Of a DNA stretch of 6,004 nt, positions 1 to 6,004 are shown in pieces (within the stretch, counting starts at the first letter, position 1; each line of letters begins with the position of its first letter). Source of the DNA: an uncultured Eubacteriales bacterium (GTDB lineage: Bacteria > Bacillota_A > Clostridia > Oscillospirales > Oscillospiraceae); the NCBI GenBank assembly GCA_900319835.1, contig ONPY01000109.1, positions 1 to 6,004 on the forward strand. The letters are read 5' to 3'. The translations under genes were made by a program, and so were the position numbers. The notes below the pieces were generated by a model that worked only from the letters and a program-made list of their open reading frames with translations, had not been told where the DNA came from and searched no databases.

Positions 1-1
1 G

Positions 2-874
2 TCAGGACTTTTTCCTCGGCTCGATCTCGCTTGCGATCATGGCGCCGATGACCAGCACCGCGCCGATGAGAGCGCCCGCGCTCATGGACTCGTGCAGCAG
101 CGTCAGCGACAGCAGCACCGCCACCACGGGGTCGATGTAGCTCAAGAGCGCGGCGGTCTGGGCCGGGACGTGGGCGATGCTTCCAAAGTACAGCACATAG
201 GCGTAGCCCGTGTGCATGACGCCCGCCACCAGCAGCATCAGCAGGATGAAGGGCGTAAAGCGCAGGGAGCCGATGTCCTCGGTGATCAGCACATAGGGGA
301 GCAGCACCACGGCGGAGACGGCAAACTGCATGATGGTCCGATCCCCGGCGGAGATGTCCTTCAGGGTGCGGTTGACGATGACGATGGCGGCGTAGAAGCC
401 CGCCGCGATCAGCCCGTAGACCAGGCCCTTTGCCCCGTGCAGACCGCTGGAGAGCACATCGGACACCAGCACCATGCCGAACAGGGCGACGGCCGAGCAG
501 ATGCCCTTGCGGAGCGTGATCTTCTCCCCGAAAATGACGGGGGAGAGCAAAATCACAAACACCGGCGCCATGTAGTAGCACATGGTGGCCGCGGCCACGG
601 AGGTGTGGTTGTATGCCTCAAAAAGGAAGATCCAGTTGACTGCCAGCATTGTGCCCAGAAGCAGCAGCTTGGGGAGATTGGCCTTCACCGCCGCGCGGTT
701 TATGGGCTCGTGCCTGATGGCGCGGATCAGCAACAGAAAGCAGAGACCGATCACCGCCCTGGCCAGCGCCACCACGCTGGAGGGAAAGGGGATATAGCGT
801 CTCACAACGCCGATGGTGCCGAAGATGAGCATGGAGAGAATAAGCTGACTGCGGGGAGAGGTGAGTTTGTTCAT
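2..874 (-). CDS. EamA/DMT-family transporter, 10 TM
   Basis: The gene is complete (290 aa; TCA at 2-4 is the stop on the minus strand). It encodes a hydrophobic inner-membrane protein with about ten helices, at residues ~9-26, 35-51, 68-86, 93-113, 124-141, 149-168, 178-197, 207-230, 237-260 and 266-283. Two EamA halves are visible (~8-140 and ~149-284). Each carries the family's Y-x-x-P turn followed by an acidic loop: YMAP at 101-104 with GEK at 116-118, and YIDP at 246-249 with HES at 261-263. Length and the basic C-terminus (EPRKKS) are typical. DMT members export or import small metabolites such as amino acids or nucleosides; the substrate cannot be read from sequence. The start at 874 follows a weak AAAGAG about 10 bases upstream and lies ~26 nt from the predicted transcription start. 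It is divergent from the pot operon, and a functional link is not evident. Confidence 0.9.
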   Translation of the reverse strand: MNKLTSPRSQLILSMLIFGTIGVVRRYIPFPSSVVALARAVIGLCFLLLIRAIRHEPINRAAVKANLPKLLLLGTMLAVNWIFLFEAYNHTSVAAATMCYYMAPVFVILLSPVIFGEKITLRKGICSAVALFGMVLVSDVLSSGLHGAKGLVYGLIAAGFYAAIVIVNRTLKDISAGDRTIMQFAVSAVVLLPYVLITEDIGSLRFTPFILLMLLVAGVMHTGYAYVLYFGSIAHVPAQTAALLSYIDPVVAVLLSLTLLHESMSAGALIGAVLVIGAMIASEIEPRKKS

Positions 875-906
875 GGGTATTCAACTCTTTTCGAAAAATT
901 GTGCAT

Positions 907-935
907 ATTATACCAGTATCCCTACTTTAGTGCAA
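907..935 (-). promoter_or_regulatory. Extended -10 sigma-70-type promoter for the EamA gene
   Basis: On the minus strand the site reads TTGCAC (930-935), a 17-base spacer, then TATAAT (907-912). A TGG triplet immediately before the -10 makes it an extended -10 promoter. The predicted start is near 900, giving a ~26-nt leader before the ATG at 874. It is well matched to the housekeeping sigma consensus. Confidence 0.8.
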
Positions 936-969
936 GAAAAAACTGTGAGCGCGGGGGGAAAACAAAGGC

Positions 970-998
970 TTGACTTCAATGGGGAATATTGTTAAAAT
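970..998 (+). promoter_or_regulatory. Extended -10 sigma-70-type promoter for the pot leader/operon
   Basis: The site reads TTGACT (970-975), a 17-base spacer, then TAAAAT (993-998), with a TGT extended -10 element at 990-992. The predicted start is about 1004. It diverges from the EamA promoter, with the two -35 boxes only ~35 bases apart (936-969, a purine-rich stretch), so a shared regulator could act on both. I found no credible promoter between 1005 and 1371, so this appears to drive both the leader RNA and potABCD. Confidence 0.8.
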
Positions 999-1048
999 AA
1001 ATCATCTCAATTGGATAGTCTGAGTTTATCCGAAGCAAGATATCGACC

Positions 1049-1132
1049 GCTCGCCTTCCTGCGAGCCAAGGCCACACGGACAGCCGGGTCGGACGCCGAC
1101 GAACCGCAGGTGCGGTGGCAACGGAAGTTGCC
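1049..1132 (+). other. Cluster of GC-rich hairpins within the leader RNA
   Basis: Four perfect stems fall in 84 bases. The first is 6 bp with loop CTTCCT (1049-1066), the second 5 bp with loop ACG (1088-1100), the third 5 bp with loop AGGT (1103-1116), and the fourth 6 bp closed by a GGAA (GNRA-type) tetraloop (1117-1132). Stems three and four abut with no intervening base and could stack coaxially. The cluster is markedly more GC-rich than the flanking ~1140-1240 segment, which suggests a compact folded domain that could be the sensing or binding part. Confidence 0.6.
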
Positions 1133-1200
1133 TTATTGATTGAGTTAAAAGCTCAAGTTTTATGGTTTTGTAAAAGCATACAAATCTGTGAAATGGTCAA

Positions 1201-1239
1201 TAAGAGTAGGTAAAGTCATCTTTGCTTAGTCAGCTCTTA
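1201..1239 (+). other. Two-tier hairpin in the leader RNA
   Basis: An outer 6-bp stem TAAGAG/CTCTTA (1201-1206/1234-1239) continues directly into an inner 9-bp stem (1207-1215/1220-1228, two G-U pairs) with a TCAT loop. Five unpaired bases, GTCAG (1229-1233), form a bulge on the 3' side. An asymmetric bulge in an otherwise continuous stem is a common protein- or ligand-contact shape in RNA, but the role here is unknown. Confidence 0.5.
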
Positions 1240-1241
1240 AC

Positions 1242-1280
1242 ATCCATTGGGCCCGGGCCCCCGACAAGGGGGTATTGGAT
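1242..1280 (+). other. Nested hairpin with a 12-bp GC palindrome
   Basis: An outer stem ATCCA/TGGAT (1242-1246/1276-1280) encloses CCCCC/GGGGG (1258-1262/1268-1272) with loop GACAA. The 5' side also contains the perfect palindrome GGGCCCGGGCCC (1249-1260). This can pair with itself or between two molecules, competing with the CCCCC/GGGGG stem. At RNA level this offers two mutually exclusive folds shortly before the terminator. Confidence 0.5.
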
Positions 1281-1317
1281 ACTGCGTTTGTGCATATCCT
1301 GATACAGGGAACAACAG

Positions 1318-1349
1318 GCGGCTGTGCTTTTGCGCAGCCGCTTTTCTTT
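1318..1349 (+). terminator. Intrinsic terminator just before potA
   Basis: A 10-bp stem runs from 1318-1327 (GCGGCTGTGC) to 1332-1341 (GCGCAGCCGC), with one U-G pair and a TTTT loop, followed by the U-tract TTTTCTTT at 1342-1349. It ends 9 bases before the potA ribosome binding site (1359-1365). In this place it should cut most transcripts from the 970-998 promoter unless an alternative fold or a factor prevents it. ACAGCCG at 1080-1086 is complementary to 1319-1325 and could act as a long-range antiterminator. Confidence 0.85.
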
Positions 1350-1358
1350 ACTTGTTCT

Positions 1359-1365
1359 GGGGGAG
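1359..1365 (+). promoter_or_regulatory. potA ribosome binding site
   Basis: GGGGGAG is placed 6 bases before the ATG at 1372. It fixes the potA start there and rules out the in-frame ATG at 1324, which lies inside the terminator stem. Confidence 0.8.
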
Positions 1366-1371
1366 ACGGAT

Positions 1372-2533
<1,162 letters not shown>

Positions 2534-2541
<8 letters not shown>

Positions 2542-3403
2542 GAAAACCAACTCCCTGGTGCAGCGCCTGACGCTGACGCCCTATTCGGCGTGGGCGGTGC
2601 TGTTCATCGTGGTGCCGCTGATCTTTGTGGCCTACTACGCCTTTACCGACAACAGCTACCGCTTCACCTTTGATAACATCTCCCGCTTCTTCACCGCCAC
2701 CTCTGTGGTGGATGACGGCGTGACGCAGCGCGAGGTGCACACCTACCTTGTTATCTTCATGCGCTCTCTGAAGCTGGCGGTGATCTCCACGGTGCTCTGC
2801 CTGCTGATGGGCTACCCCCTGGCCTACATCATGGCGCGCTCCTCCGCCAAGACCCAAAGCGTCCTGCTGACGCTGATCATGATCCCCATGTGGATGAACT
2901 TTTTGATCCGCACCTACGCCTGGATGACCATCCTGCAGGACACCGGCATCCTCAACAGCTTCCTCTCCGCGCTGCATCTGGGGAGGGTGCACATTATCGG
3001 AACCGAGTCCGCGGTCATCATCGGCATGGTCTACGATTACTTCCCCTATATGGTGCTGCCCATTTACTCCGTGATGGCAAAGCTGGACGTCAAGCTCCTC
3101 GAGGCAGCCAGCGACCTGGGCTGCCCGGGGCCGAGCGTGCTCCGGCGCGTGATCTGGCCACTGAGCATCCCCGGCGTCCTCTCGGGCGTGACCATGGTGC
3201 TCATCCCCTCCATCTCCACCTTCTACATCTCCCAGAAGCTGGGCAACGGCAAGTTCTTCCTCATCGGCGACGCCATCGAGGGCCAGTATGTGGCCAACAA
3301 CCTGCACTTTGCCGCCGCCATTGCCTTCATCCTGATGGTGATCCTGCTGGTGTGCATGGCGCTGATGCAGAAGCTCGCCAACCGGAAAATCATCGTGGCG
3401 TAA
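2534..3403 (+). CDS. potB: Spermidine/putrescine ABC importer permease PotB
   Basis: The protein is 289 aa and forms one half of the inner-membrane channel. Six hydrophobic segments are visible at ~19-37, 78-100, 107-133, 158-181, 211-232 and 258-278. The permease EAA loop, which docks the ATPase, is at ~189-214: [22 protein letters not shown] then IPG. Sequence flow matches E. coli PotB, including GYPLAY (93-98) and NFLIRTYAW (122-130). The start ATG at 2534 lies inside the end of potA (8-base overlap). AAGG sits directly against it, and GGAAAG lies about 10 bases upstream, so there is no well-placed Shine-Dalgarno. Translational coupling to potA is the likely mode of initiation. A basic, hydrophilic N-terminus of ~18 residues precedes the first helix. 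Confidence 0.92.
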
Positions 3404-3409
3404 GGAGGG
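3404..3409 (+). promoter_or_regulatory. potC ribosome binding site that decides the start
   Basis: GGAGGG directly follows the potB stop. It touches the in-frame ATG at 3410 with zero spacing but lies 6 bases before the ATG at 3416, which is therefore the better start. Confidence 0.75.
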
Positions 3410-3415
3410 ATGAGG

Positions 3416-4255
3416 ATGAAACGTGCTTCCAAAATCTACACGGCGCTGGTGATGCTCTTCCTCTTTGCGCCCATTGCGATCCTGCTGGTCTTCTCCTTCA
3501 ACTCCGCCAAGAGCCTGTCGGTGTTCAACCATTTCTCCCTTTACTGGTATCGGGAACTCTTCCGGGATACCGAGACGCTCAAGGCCGTGCGCAACACCCT
3601 GATCCTGGCCGTGTCCGCCGCGCTGATCTCCACCGTCATGGGCACCGCCGCCGCCGTGGGCATCAACCGCCTGCGCAACAAGGTCCTGCGCCAGGCCATG
3701 GACTCGGTGACCAATATCCCCATGATCAACCCCGACATCATCACCGGTATCTCCCTGATGCTGATGTTCGTCTTCGTGGGCCATCTCTTCGGGGCGGCCA
3801 CCAGCCTGAATTTTGTCACCATGCTCATCGCGCACATCACCTTCTGCCTGCCCTATGTGATCCTGCAGGTGCTGCCCAAGCTCCAGCAGATGGACAAGGC
3901 CCTGCCCGAGGCGGCCATGGATCTCGGCTGCACGCCACTGCGGGCCTTCTTCAAGGCGGAGCTGCCGGAGATCATGCCCGGCGTCATCACCGGCATGATC
4001 ATGGCCTTCACCCTGTCGCTGGACGATTTCGTCATCAGCTACTTCACCTCCGGCAACGGCTTTCAGACCCTGCCCATCCGCATCTACAACATGACCAAAA
4101 AGACCGTCACGCCGAAGATGTACGCCCTTGCGACCATCATCTTCTTCGTGATCCTGACCCTGCTGCTGGTCTCCAACCTCTATGACGAGGAGACGGTCCA
4201 GAAGCGCAGGGAAAAACGAAACAACAAGAAACAGACCAAGGAGGCCCAATCATGA
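3416..4255 (+). CDS. potC: Spermidine/putrescine ABC importer permease PotC
   Basis: The protein is 279 aa from the ATG at 3416 (281 aa if ATG 3410 is used) and forms the second half of the membrane channel. Six hydrophobic segments are recognisable at ~9-28, 61-82, 105-127, 133-152, 186-208 and 236-254. The EAA loop is at ~163-189 (LPEAAMDLGCTPLRAFF, then MPG), contacting PotA. Family landmarks are INPDIITGISLM (104-115), HITFCLPYV (140-148) and the LSLDDFVISYF stretch (200-210), which corresponds to the LSMDDVVVSSF of E. coli PotC. The C-terminus (258-279) is longer and strongly basic (KRREKRNNKKQTKE), consistent with a cytoplasmic tail. It begins 12 bases after the potB stop and ends with a 4-base ATGA overlap with potD. 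Confidence 0.92.
   Translation: MKRASKIYTALVMLFLFAPIAILLVFSFNSAKSLSVFNHFSLYWYRELFRDTETLKAVRNTLILAVSAALISTVMGTAAAVGINRLRNKVLRQAMDSVTNIPMINPDIITGISLMLMFVFVGHLFGAATSLNFVTMLIAHITFCLPYVILQVLPKLQQMDKALPEAAMDLGCTPLRAFFKAELPEIMPGVITGMIMAFTLSLDDFVISYFTSGNGFQTLPIRIYNMTKKTVTPKMYALATIIFFVILTLLLVSNLYDEETVQKRREKRNNKKQTKEAQS
4238..4244 (+). promoter_or_regulatory. potD ribosome binding site inside potC
   Basis: AAGGAGG, a perfect Shine-Dalgarno, lies 7 bases before the potD ATG, within the last codons of potC. It is the strongest such site in the operon and would support high synthesis of the binding protein relative to the permeases. Confidence 0.8.
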
Positions 4256-5358
4256 AAAAGACTGTTGCGCTGCTGATCGCTCTCACCATGCTCTGCGCCC
4301 TGCTCACGGGCTGCGGCGGCGGAAAAACCAAGACCCTGAACGTGTACAACTGGGGCGAGTATATCTCCGACGGCTCCGAGGACTCCTTCAATACCGTCAA
4401 GGAGTTTGAGAAATGGTATCAGGAGACCTACGGAGAGAAGGTCAAGGTCAACTACACCACCTTTGCCAGCAACGAGGACATGTACGCCAAGCTCTCCAGC
4501 GGCGCTGTGAGCTATGACGTGGTGATCCCCTCCGACTACATGATCGCCCGCATGCGTGAAAACGACATGCTGCTTCCCCTGAACTTTGACAACATCCCCA
4601 ACTATGCCAACATCGATGAGAGCTTCCGCGGTCTGTACTACGACCCCGAGAACCTCTACACCGTGCCCTACACCTACGGCGTGGTGGGCGTGATCTACAA
4701 CGCCAACGCGGTGGATGAGGCCGACGCCCAGGGCTGGGATCTGCTGTGGAATGAGAAATACAAGGGCGAGATCCTGCAGTTCAACAACTCCCGCGACGCC
4801 TTTGGCACCGCCCAGTACAAGCTCGGGCTGGATGTCAACGACACCGATCACGCCAACTGGGACAAGGCCCTGGCGGAGCTGAAGAAGCAGGCCCCCCTGG
4901 TCAAGAGCTACGTCATGGACGAGATCTACAACATGATGGAGTCCGGCGAGGCCGCCATCGGCGTCTACTACGCTGGCGACTACTTCACCATGCTTGACGC
5001 CCAGGCCGAGGGCGTGGATCTGAAGTTCTACTACCCCAAGACCACCAACTATTTTGTCGACGCCATGTGCATCCCCTCCTGCTGCCAGGAGAAGGAGCTG
5101 GCCGAGCGCTTCATCAACTACATGCTCTCTCCCGAGCCCGCCATCGCCAACGCTGAGTTTATCTACTACGCCTGCCCGAACTCCGCAGTCTACACCGACG
5201 AGGACTATATCGACGAGATGGGCGAGGAGGCCATGGAGATCCTCTATCCCGAGATCGAGGATTTCAGCGCCCTGTACAACCAGTATGCCTACCGCAGTCT
5301 GGACGAGGCGACGCTGGACTACGTCAACTCCCTCTGGGAGAGCCTGAAGATCAACTGA
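4252..5358 (+). CDS. potD: Polyamine-binding lipoprotein PotD
   Basis: The protein is 368 aa, a type II periplasmic-binding-protein-fold receptor that captures ligand outside the membrane and delivers it to PotBC. The N-terminus is a lipoprotein signal: MKK, a hydrophobic core, then lipobox LTGC with C21 as the lipidated cysteine, followed by a GGG linker. That fits a receptor anchored to the outer face of a Gram-positive membrane. PotD hallmarks are VYNWGEYI (31-38), TFASNEDMYAKLSSG (70-84), VVIPSDYM (90-97), VPYTYG (138-143), WDLLWNEKYKG (162-172) and ACPNS (307-311). By alignment from memory to E. coli PotD, W34, Y37, S83, Y85, D257 and Y293 are kept (here W34, Y37, S94, Y96, D270, Y306). 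D168, E171, W229 and W255 are replaced (N179, D182, Y240, F268). The substrate is therefore a polyamine or similar cation, but spermidine versus putrescine is open. It is the last gene of the operon. Confidence 0.92.
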   Translation: MKKTVALLIALTMLCALLTGCGGGKTKTLNVYNWGEYISDGSEDSFNTVKEFEKWYQETYGEKVKVNYTTFASNEDMYAKLSSGAVSYDVVIPSDYMIARMRENDMLLPLNFDNIPNYANIDESFRGLYYDPENLYTVPYTYGVVGVIYNANAVDEADAQGWDLLWNEKYKGEILQFNNSRDAFGTAQYKLGLDVNDTDHANWDKALAELKKQAPLVKSYVMDEIYNMMESGEAAIGVYYAGDYFTMLDAQAEGVDLKFYYPKTTNYFVDAMCIPSCCQEKELAERFINYMLSPEPAIANAEFIYYACPNSAVYTDEDYIDEMGEEAMEILYPEIEDFSALYNQYAYRSLDEATLDYVNSLWESLKIN

Positions 5359-5381
5359 GATACGCAACAAATACAGAGTGC

Positions 5382-5417
5382 CTAACGCCCCGGAGAAATT
5401 CGGGGCGTTGGTTTTTT
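5382..5417 (+). terminator. Intrinsic terminator of the pot operon
   Basis: Nine perfect pairs AACGCCCCG/CGGGGCGTT (5384-5392/5401-5409) are extended by a U-G and a C-G pair to 11 bp. The loop is GAGAAATT and a TTTTTT tract follows (5412-5417). It starts 23 bases after the potD stop and cleanly separates the operon from the downstream gene. Confidence 0.93.
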
Positions 5418-5424
5418 GAAAGCA

Positions 5425-5452
5425 TTGATAATAGCATAAGATATGATATAAT
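5425..5452 (+). promoter_or_regulatory. Extended -10 promoter for the Sel1-repeat gene
   Basis: The site reads TTGATA (5425-5430), a 16-base spacer, then TATAAT (5447-5452), with TGA at 5444-5446 forming an extended -10. The predicted start is near 5459, giving a ~28-nt leader. It lies 8 bases beyond the operon terminator, so the gene is an independent unit. Confidence 0.8.
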
Positions 5453-5486
5453 AATCACATCTATCAAACAAAAAAGGAGATCAGCC

Positions 5487-6004
5487 ATGAAAAAAATCGT
5501 TGCATTCCTTTTGACCTTGGCCATGATTTTCTCCCTTTGCGCCTGTGGGCGGAGCGTGAAATCCGAGGAGGCGGCGCCGAGCACTGACGGCGGCGAAGCC
5601 CTTCCGGATGCCCAAACCGCCGAGCGATATAAGAATGACGAAGATGGTAAGCGGGACGATACCAAGGCGTTGGAGTGGTCCACAAAGGCGGCGGAAGCCG
5701 GGATTGCGGATGCCATGAACAGCACCGGCGCGAGCTATTACAGTGGTGGCGTCAAGCAGGACTATGACAAGGCTTTGGAGCGGTTCACAAAGGCGGTGGA
5801 AGCCGGGAACTTGGAGGCCATGACCATCATCGGCGGAATGTATTACTTCGGCTATGGCGTCGAGCAGGACTACGCCAAAGCGGCGGAGTGGTGGATAAAG
5901 GCGGCGGAAGCCGGGAATGCGAACGCCATGAACAGCATCGGCTTGATGTATTACTTCGGCTATGGCGTCGAGCAGGACTACGCCAAAGCGTTGGAGTGGT
6001 TCGC
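5487..6004 (+). CDS. Sel1-repeat lipoprotein, 3' end cut by window
   Basis: The frame is open from ATG 5487 to the window end (172 complete codons plus a partial one), with AAGGAGA 6 bases upstream. The product starts with a lipoprotein signal (MKKIVAFLLTLAMIFSL, lipobox LCAC, C20 lipidated). A low-complexity acidic/polar linker (~21-59) follows, then tandem Sel1-like repeats: 60-94 (35 aa), 95-130 (36 aa), 131-166 (36 aa), and the beginning of a fourth at 167. The repeat core is KAxEW-x-x-KAAEAGN-x-x-AM-x-x-IG-x-MYYFGYGVEQDYA. Sel1 repeats are TPR-like alpha-helical pairs that act as protein-binding scaffolds; the partner is unknown. Repeats two and three are nearly identical in DNA. It is probably displayed on the outer face of the membrane. 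There is no evident functional tie to the pot operon beyond adjacency. Confidence 0.9.
   Translation, partial: MKKIVAFLLTLAMIFSLCACGRSVKSEEAAPSTDGGEALPDAQTAERYKNDEDGKRDDTKALEWSTKAAEAGIADAMNSTGASYYSGGVKQDYDKALERFTKAVEAGNLEAMTIIGGMYYFGYGVEQDYAKAAEWWIKAAEAGNANAMNSIGLMYYFGYGVEQDYAKALEWF
5838..5990 (+). repeat. 108-nt-spaced exact direct repeat inside the Sel1 gene
   Basis: A 45-base block at 5838-5882 recurs without any change at 5946-5990, exactly 108 bases (36 codons) later. It encodes MYYFGYGVEQDYAKA. The intervening sequence is diverged, partly matching repeat one (5664 onward), so this is a coding tandem repeat rather than a CRISPR or mobile element. Confidence 0.9.

Larger units (their letters stand above)
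1004..1349 (+). ncRNA. Structured leader RNA upstream of potABCD (candidate riboswitch/attenuator)
   Basis: This is a ~345-nt non-coding interval between a strong promoter and a strong intrinsic terminator. Reading 5' to 3' it contains hairpins GGATA/TATCC (1013-1017/1027-1031), GCTCGC/GCGAGC (1049-1054/1061-1066), GTCGG/CCGAC (1088-1092/1096-1100), ACCGC/GCGGT (1103-1107/1112-1116) and GGCAAC/GTTGCC with a GGAA loop (1117-1132). These are followed by a weaker TTGAG/CTCAA hairpin (~1141-1155), TAAGAG/CTCTTA enclosing a 9-bp stem (1201-1239), a nested hairpin at 1242-1280, TCCTG/CAGGG (1297-1309), and the terminator. No ORF with a ribosome binding site lies inside it. The terminator directly precedes the potA ribosome binding site, the usual geometry of transcription-attenuating leaders. 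It could instead be a separately functioning small RNA whose terminator leaks into potA. I do not recognise a known riboswitch consensus (TPP, FMN, SAM, lysine, cobalamin, c-di-GMP, ykkC, T-box), nor RNase P, SRP, tmRNA or 6S RNA. Confidence 0.6.

Noticed and set aside
979..1023. Short ORF MGNIVKINHLNWIV as leader peptide
   Set aside because: Its start codon lies upstream of the predicted transcription start (~1004), and it has no ribosome binding site.
1193..1213. Six-codon ORF MVNKSR in the leader as an attenuator peptide
   Set aside because: There is no Shine-Dalgarno upstream, and no run of informative codons.
1010..1281. ATTGGATA occurring at 1010-1017 and 1274-1281 as target-site or terminal repeat of an inserted element
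   Set aside because: An 8-base match within ~300 bases is expected about once by chance, and no inverted ends accompany it.
1324..1371. In-frame upstream ATG at 1324 as potA start, adding 16 residues
   Set aside because: It lies inside the terminator stem, lacks a ribosome binding site, and the added residues are not part of the ABC fold. ATG 1372 has GGGGGAG at good spacing.
3410..3415. ATG 3410 as potC start
   Set aside because: The Shine-Dalgarno GGAGGG touches it with no spacing; ATG 3416 two codons later has 6-base spacing.
2890..4185. 431-codon alternative plus-strand frame across potB and potC
   Set aside because: It is an Arg/His/Pro-rich shadow frame spanning two real genes with clear permease motifs.
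4180..5370. 396-codon open frame antisense to potD
   Set aside because: It is a Val/Gly/His-rich shadow product of the potD reading frame with no family resemblance.
5838..6004. Regularly spaced repeats as a CRISPR array
   Set aside because: The spacing is exactly 36 codons and both repeat and spacer are in one open frame encoding Sel1 repeats.

Overview
The window is about 58-60% GC with strong AGGAGG-type ribosome binding sites and sharp sigma-70/SigA-type promoters. Protein sequences are closest in style to Clostridia. A GC-rich gut Firmicute of the Oscillospiraceae/Ruminococcaceae kind is my best guess; this is inferred from composition, signals and gene content, not from a marker gene. 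No tRNA, rRNA, CRISPR array or recognisable transposase gene was seen.

Layout. (1) Positions 2-874, minus strand: a complete EamA/DMT-family 10-helix transporter with its own extended -10 promoter (907-935). (2) Positions 875-1371: a ~500-base non-coding interval. It holds the minus-strand promoter, a strong plus-strand promoter (970-998), and a ~345-nt stretch full of perfect hairpins. That stretch ends in a textbook intrinsic terminator (1318-1349), which sits only 9 bases before the ribosome binding site of the next gene. (3) Positions 1372-5358, plus strand: a tightly coupled four-gene operon potA-potB-potC-potD, encoding a complete spermidine/putrescine-type ABC importer (ATPase, two permeases, lipoprotein receptor). 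The genes overlap or nearly touch, and the operon is closed by an 11-bp terminator (5382-5417). (4) Positions 5425-6004: an independent promoter and the 5' part of a Sel1-repeat lipoprotein gene that runs off the window end.

How it fits together. PotD is anchored outside the membrane and delivers ligand to the PotB/PotC channel, which is powered by PotA. The only convincing promoter for this operon lies ~370 bases upstream, and the terminator intervenes. Expression of the importer therefore probably depends on readthrough of the structured leader, as in riboswitch or attenuator control. I do not recognise this leader as a known RNA class, and it is the most interesting object in the window. 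Secondary points are an acidic, repetitive C-terminal tail on PotA, several substituted ligand-site residues in PotD, and a perfect 45-base tandem identity inside the Sel1 gene.
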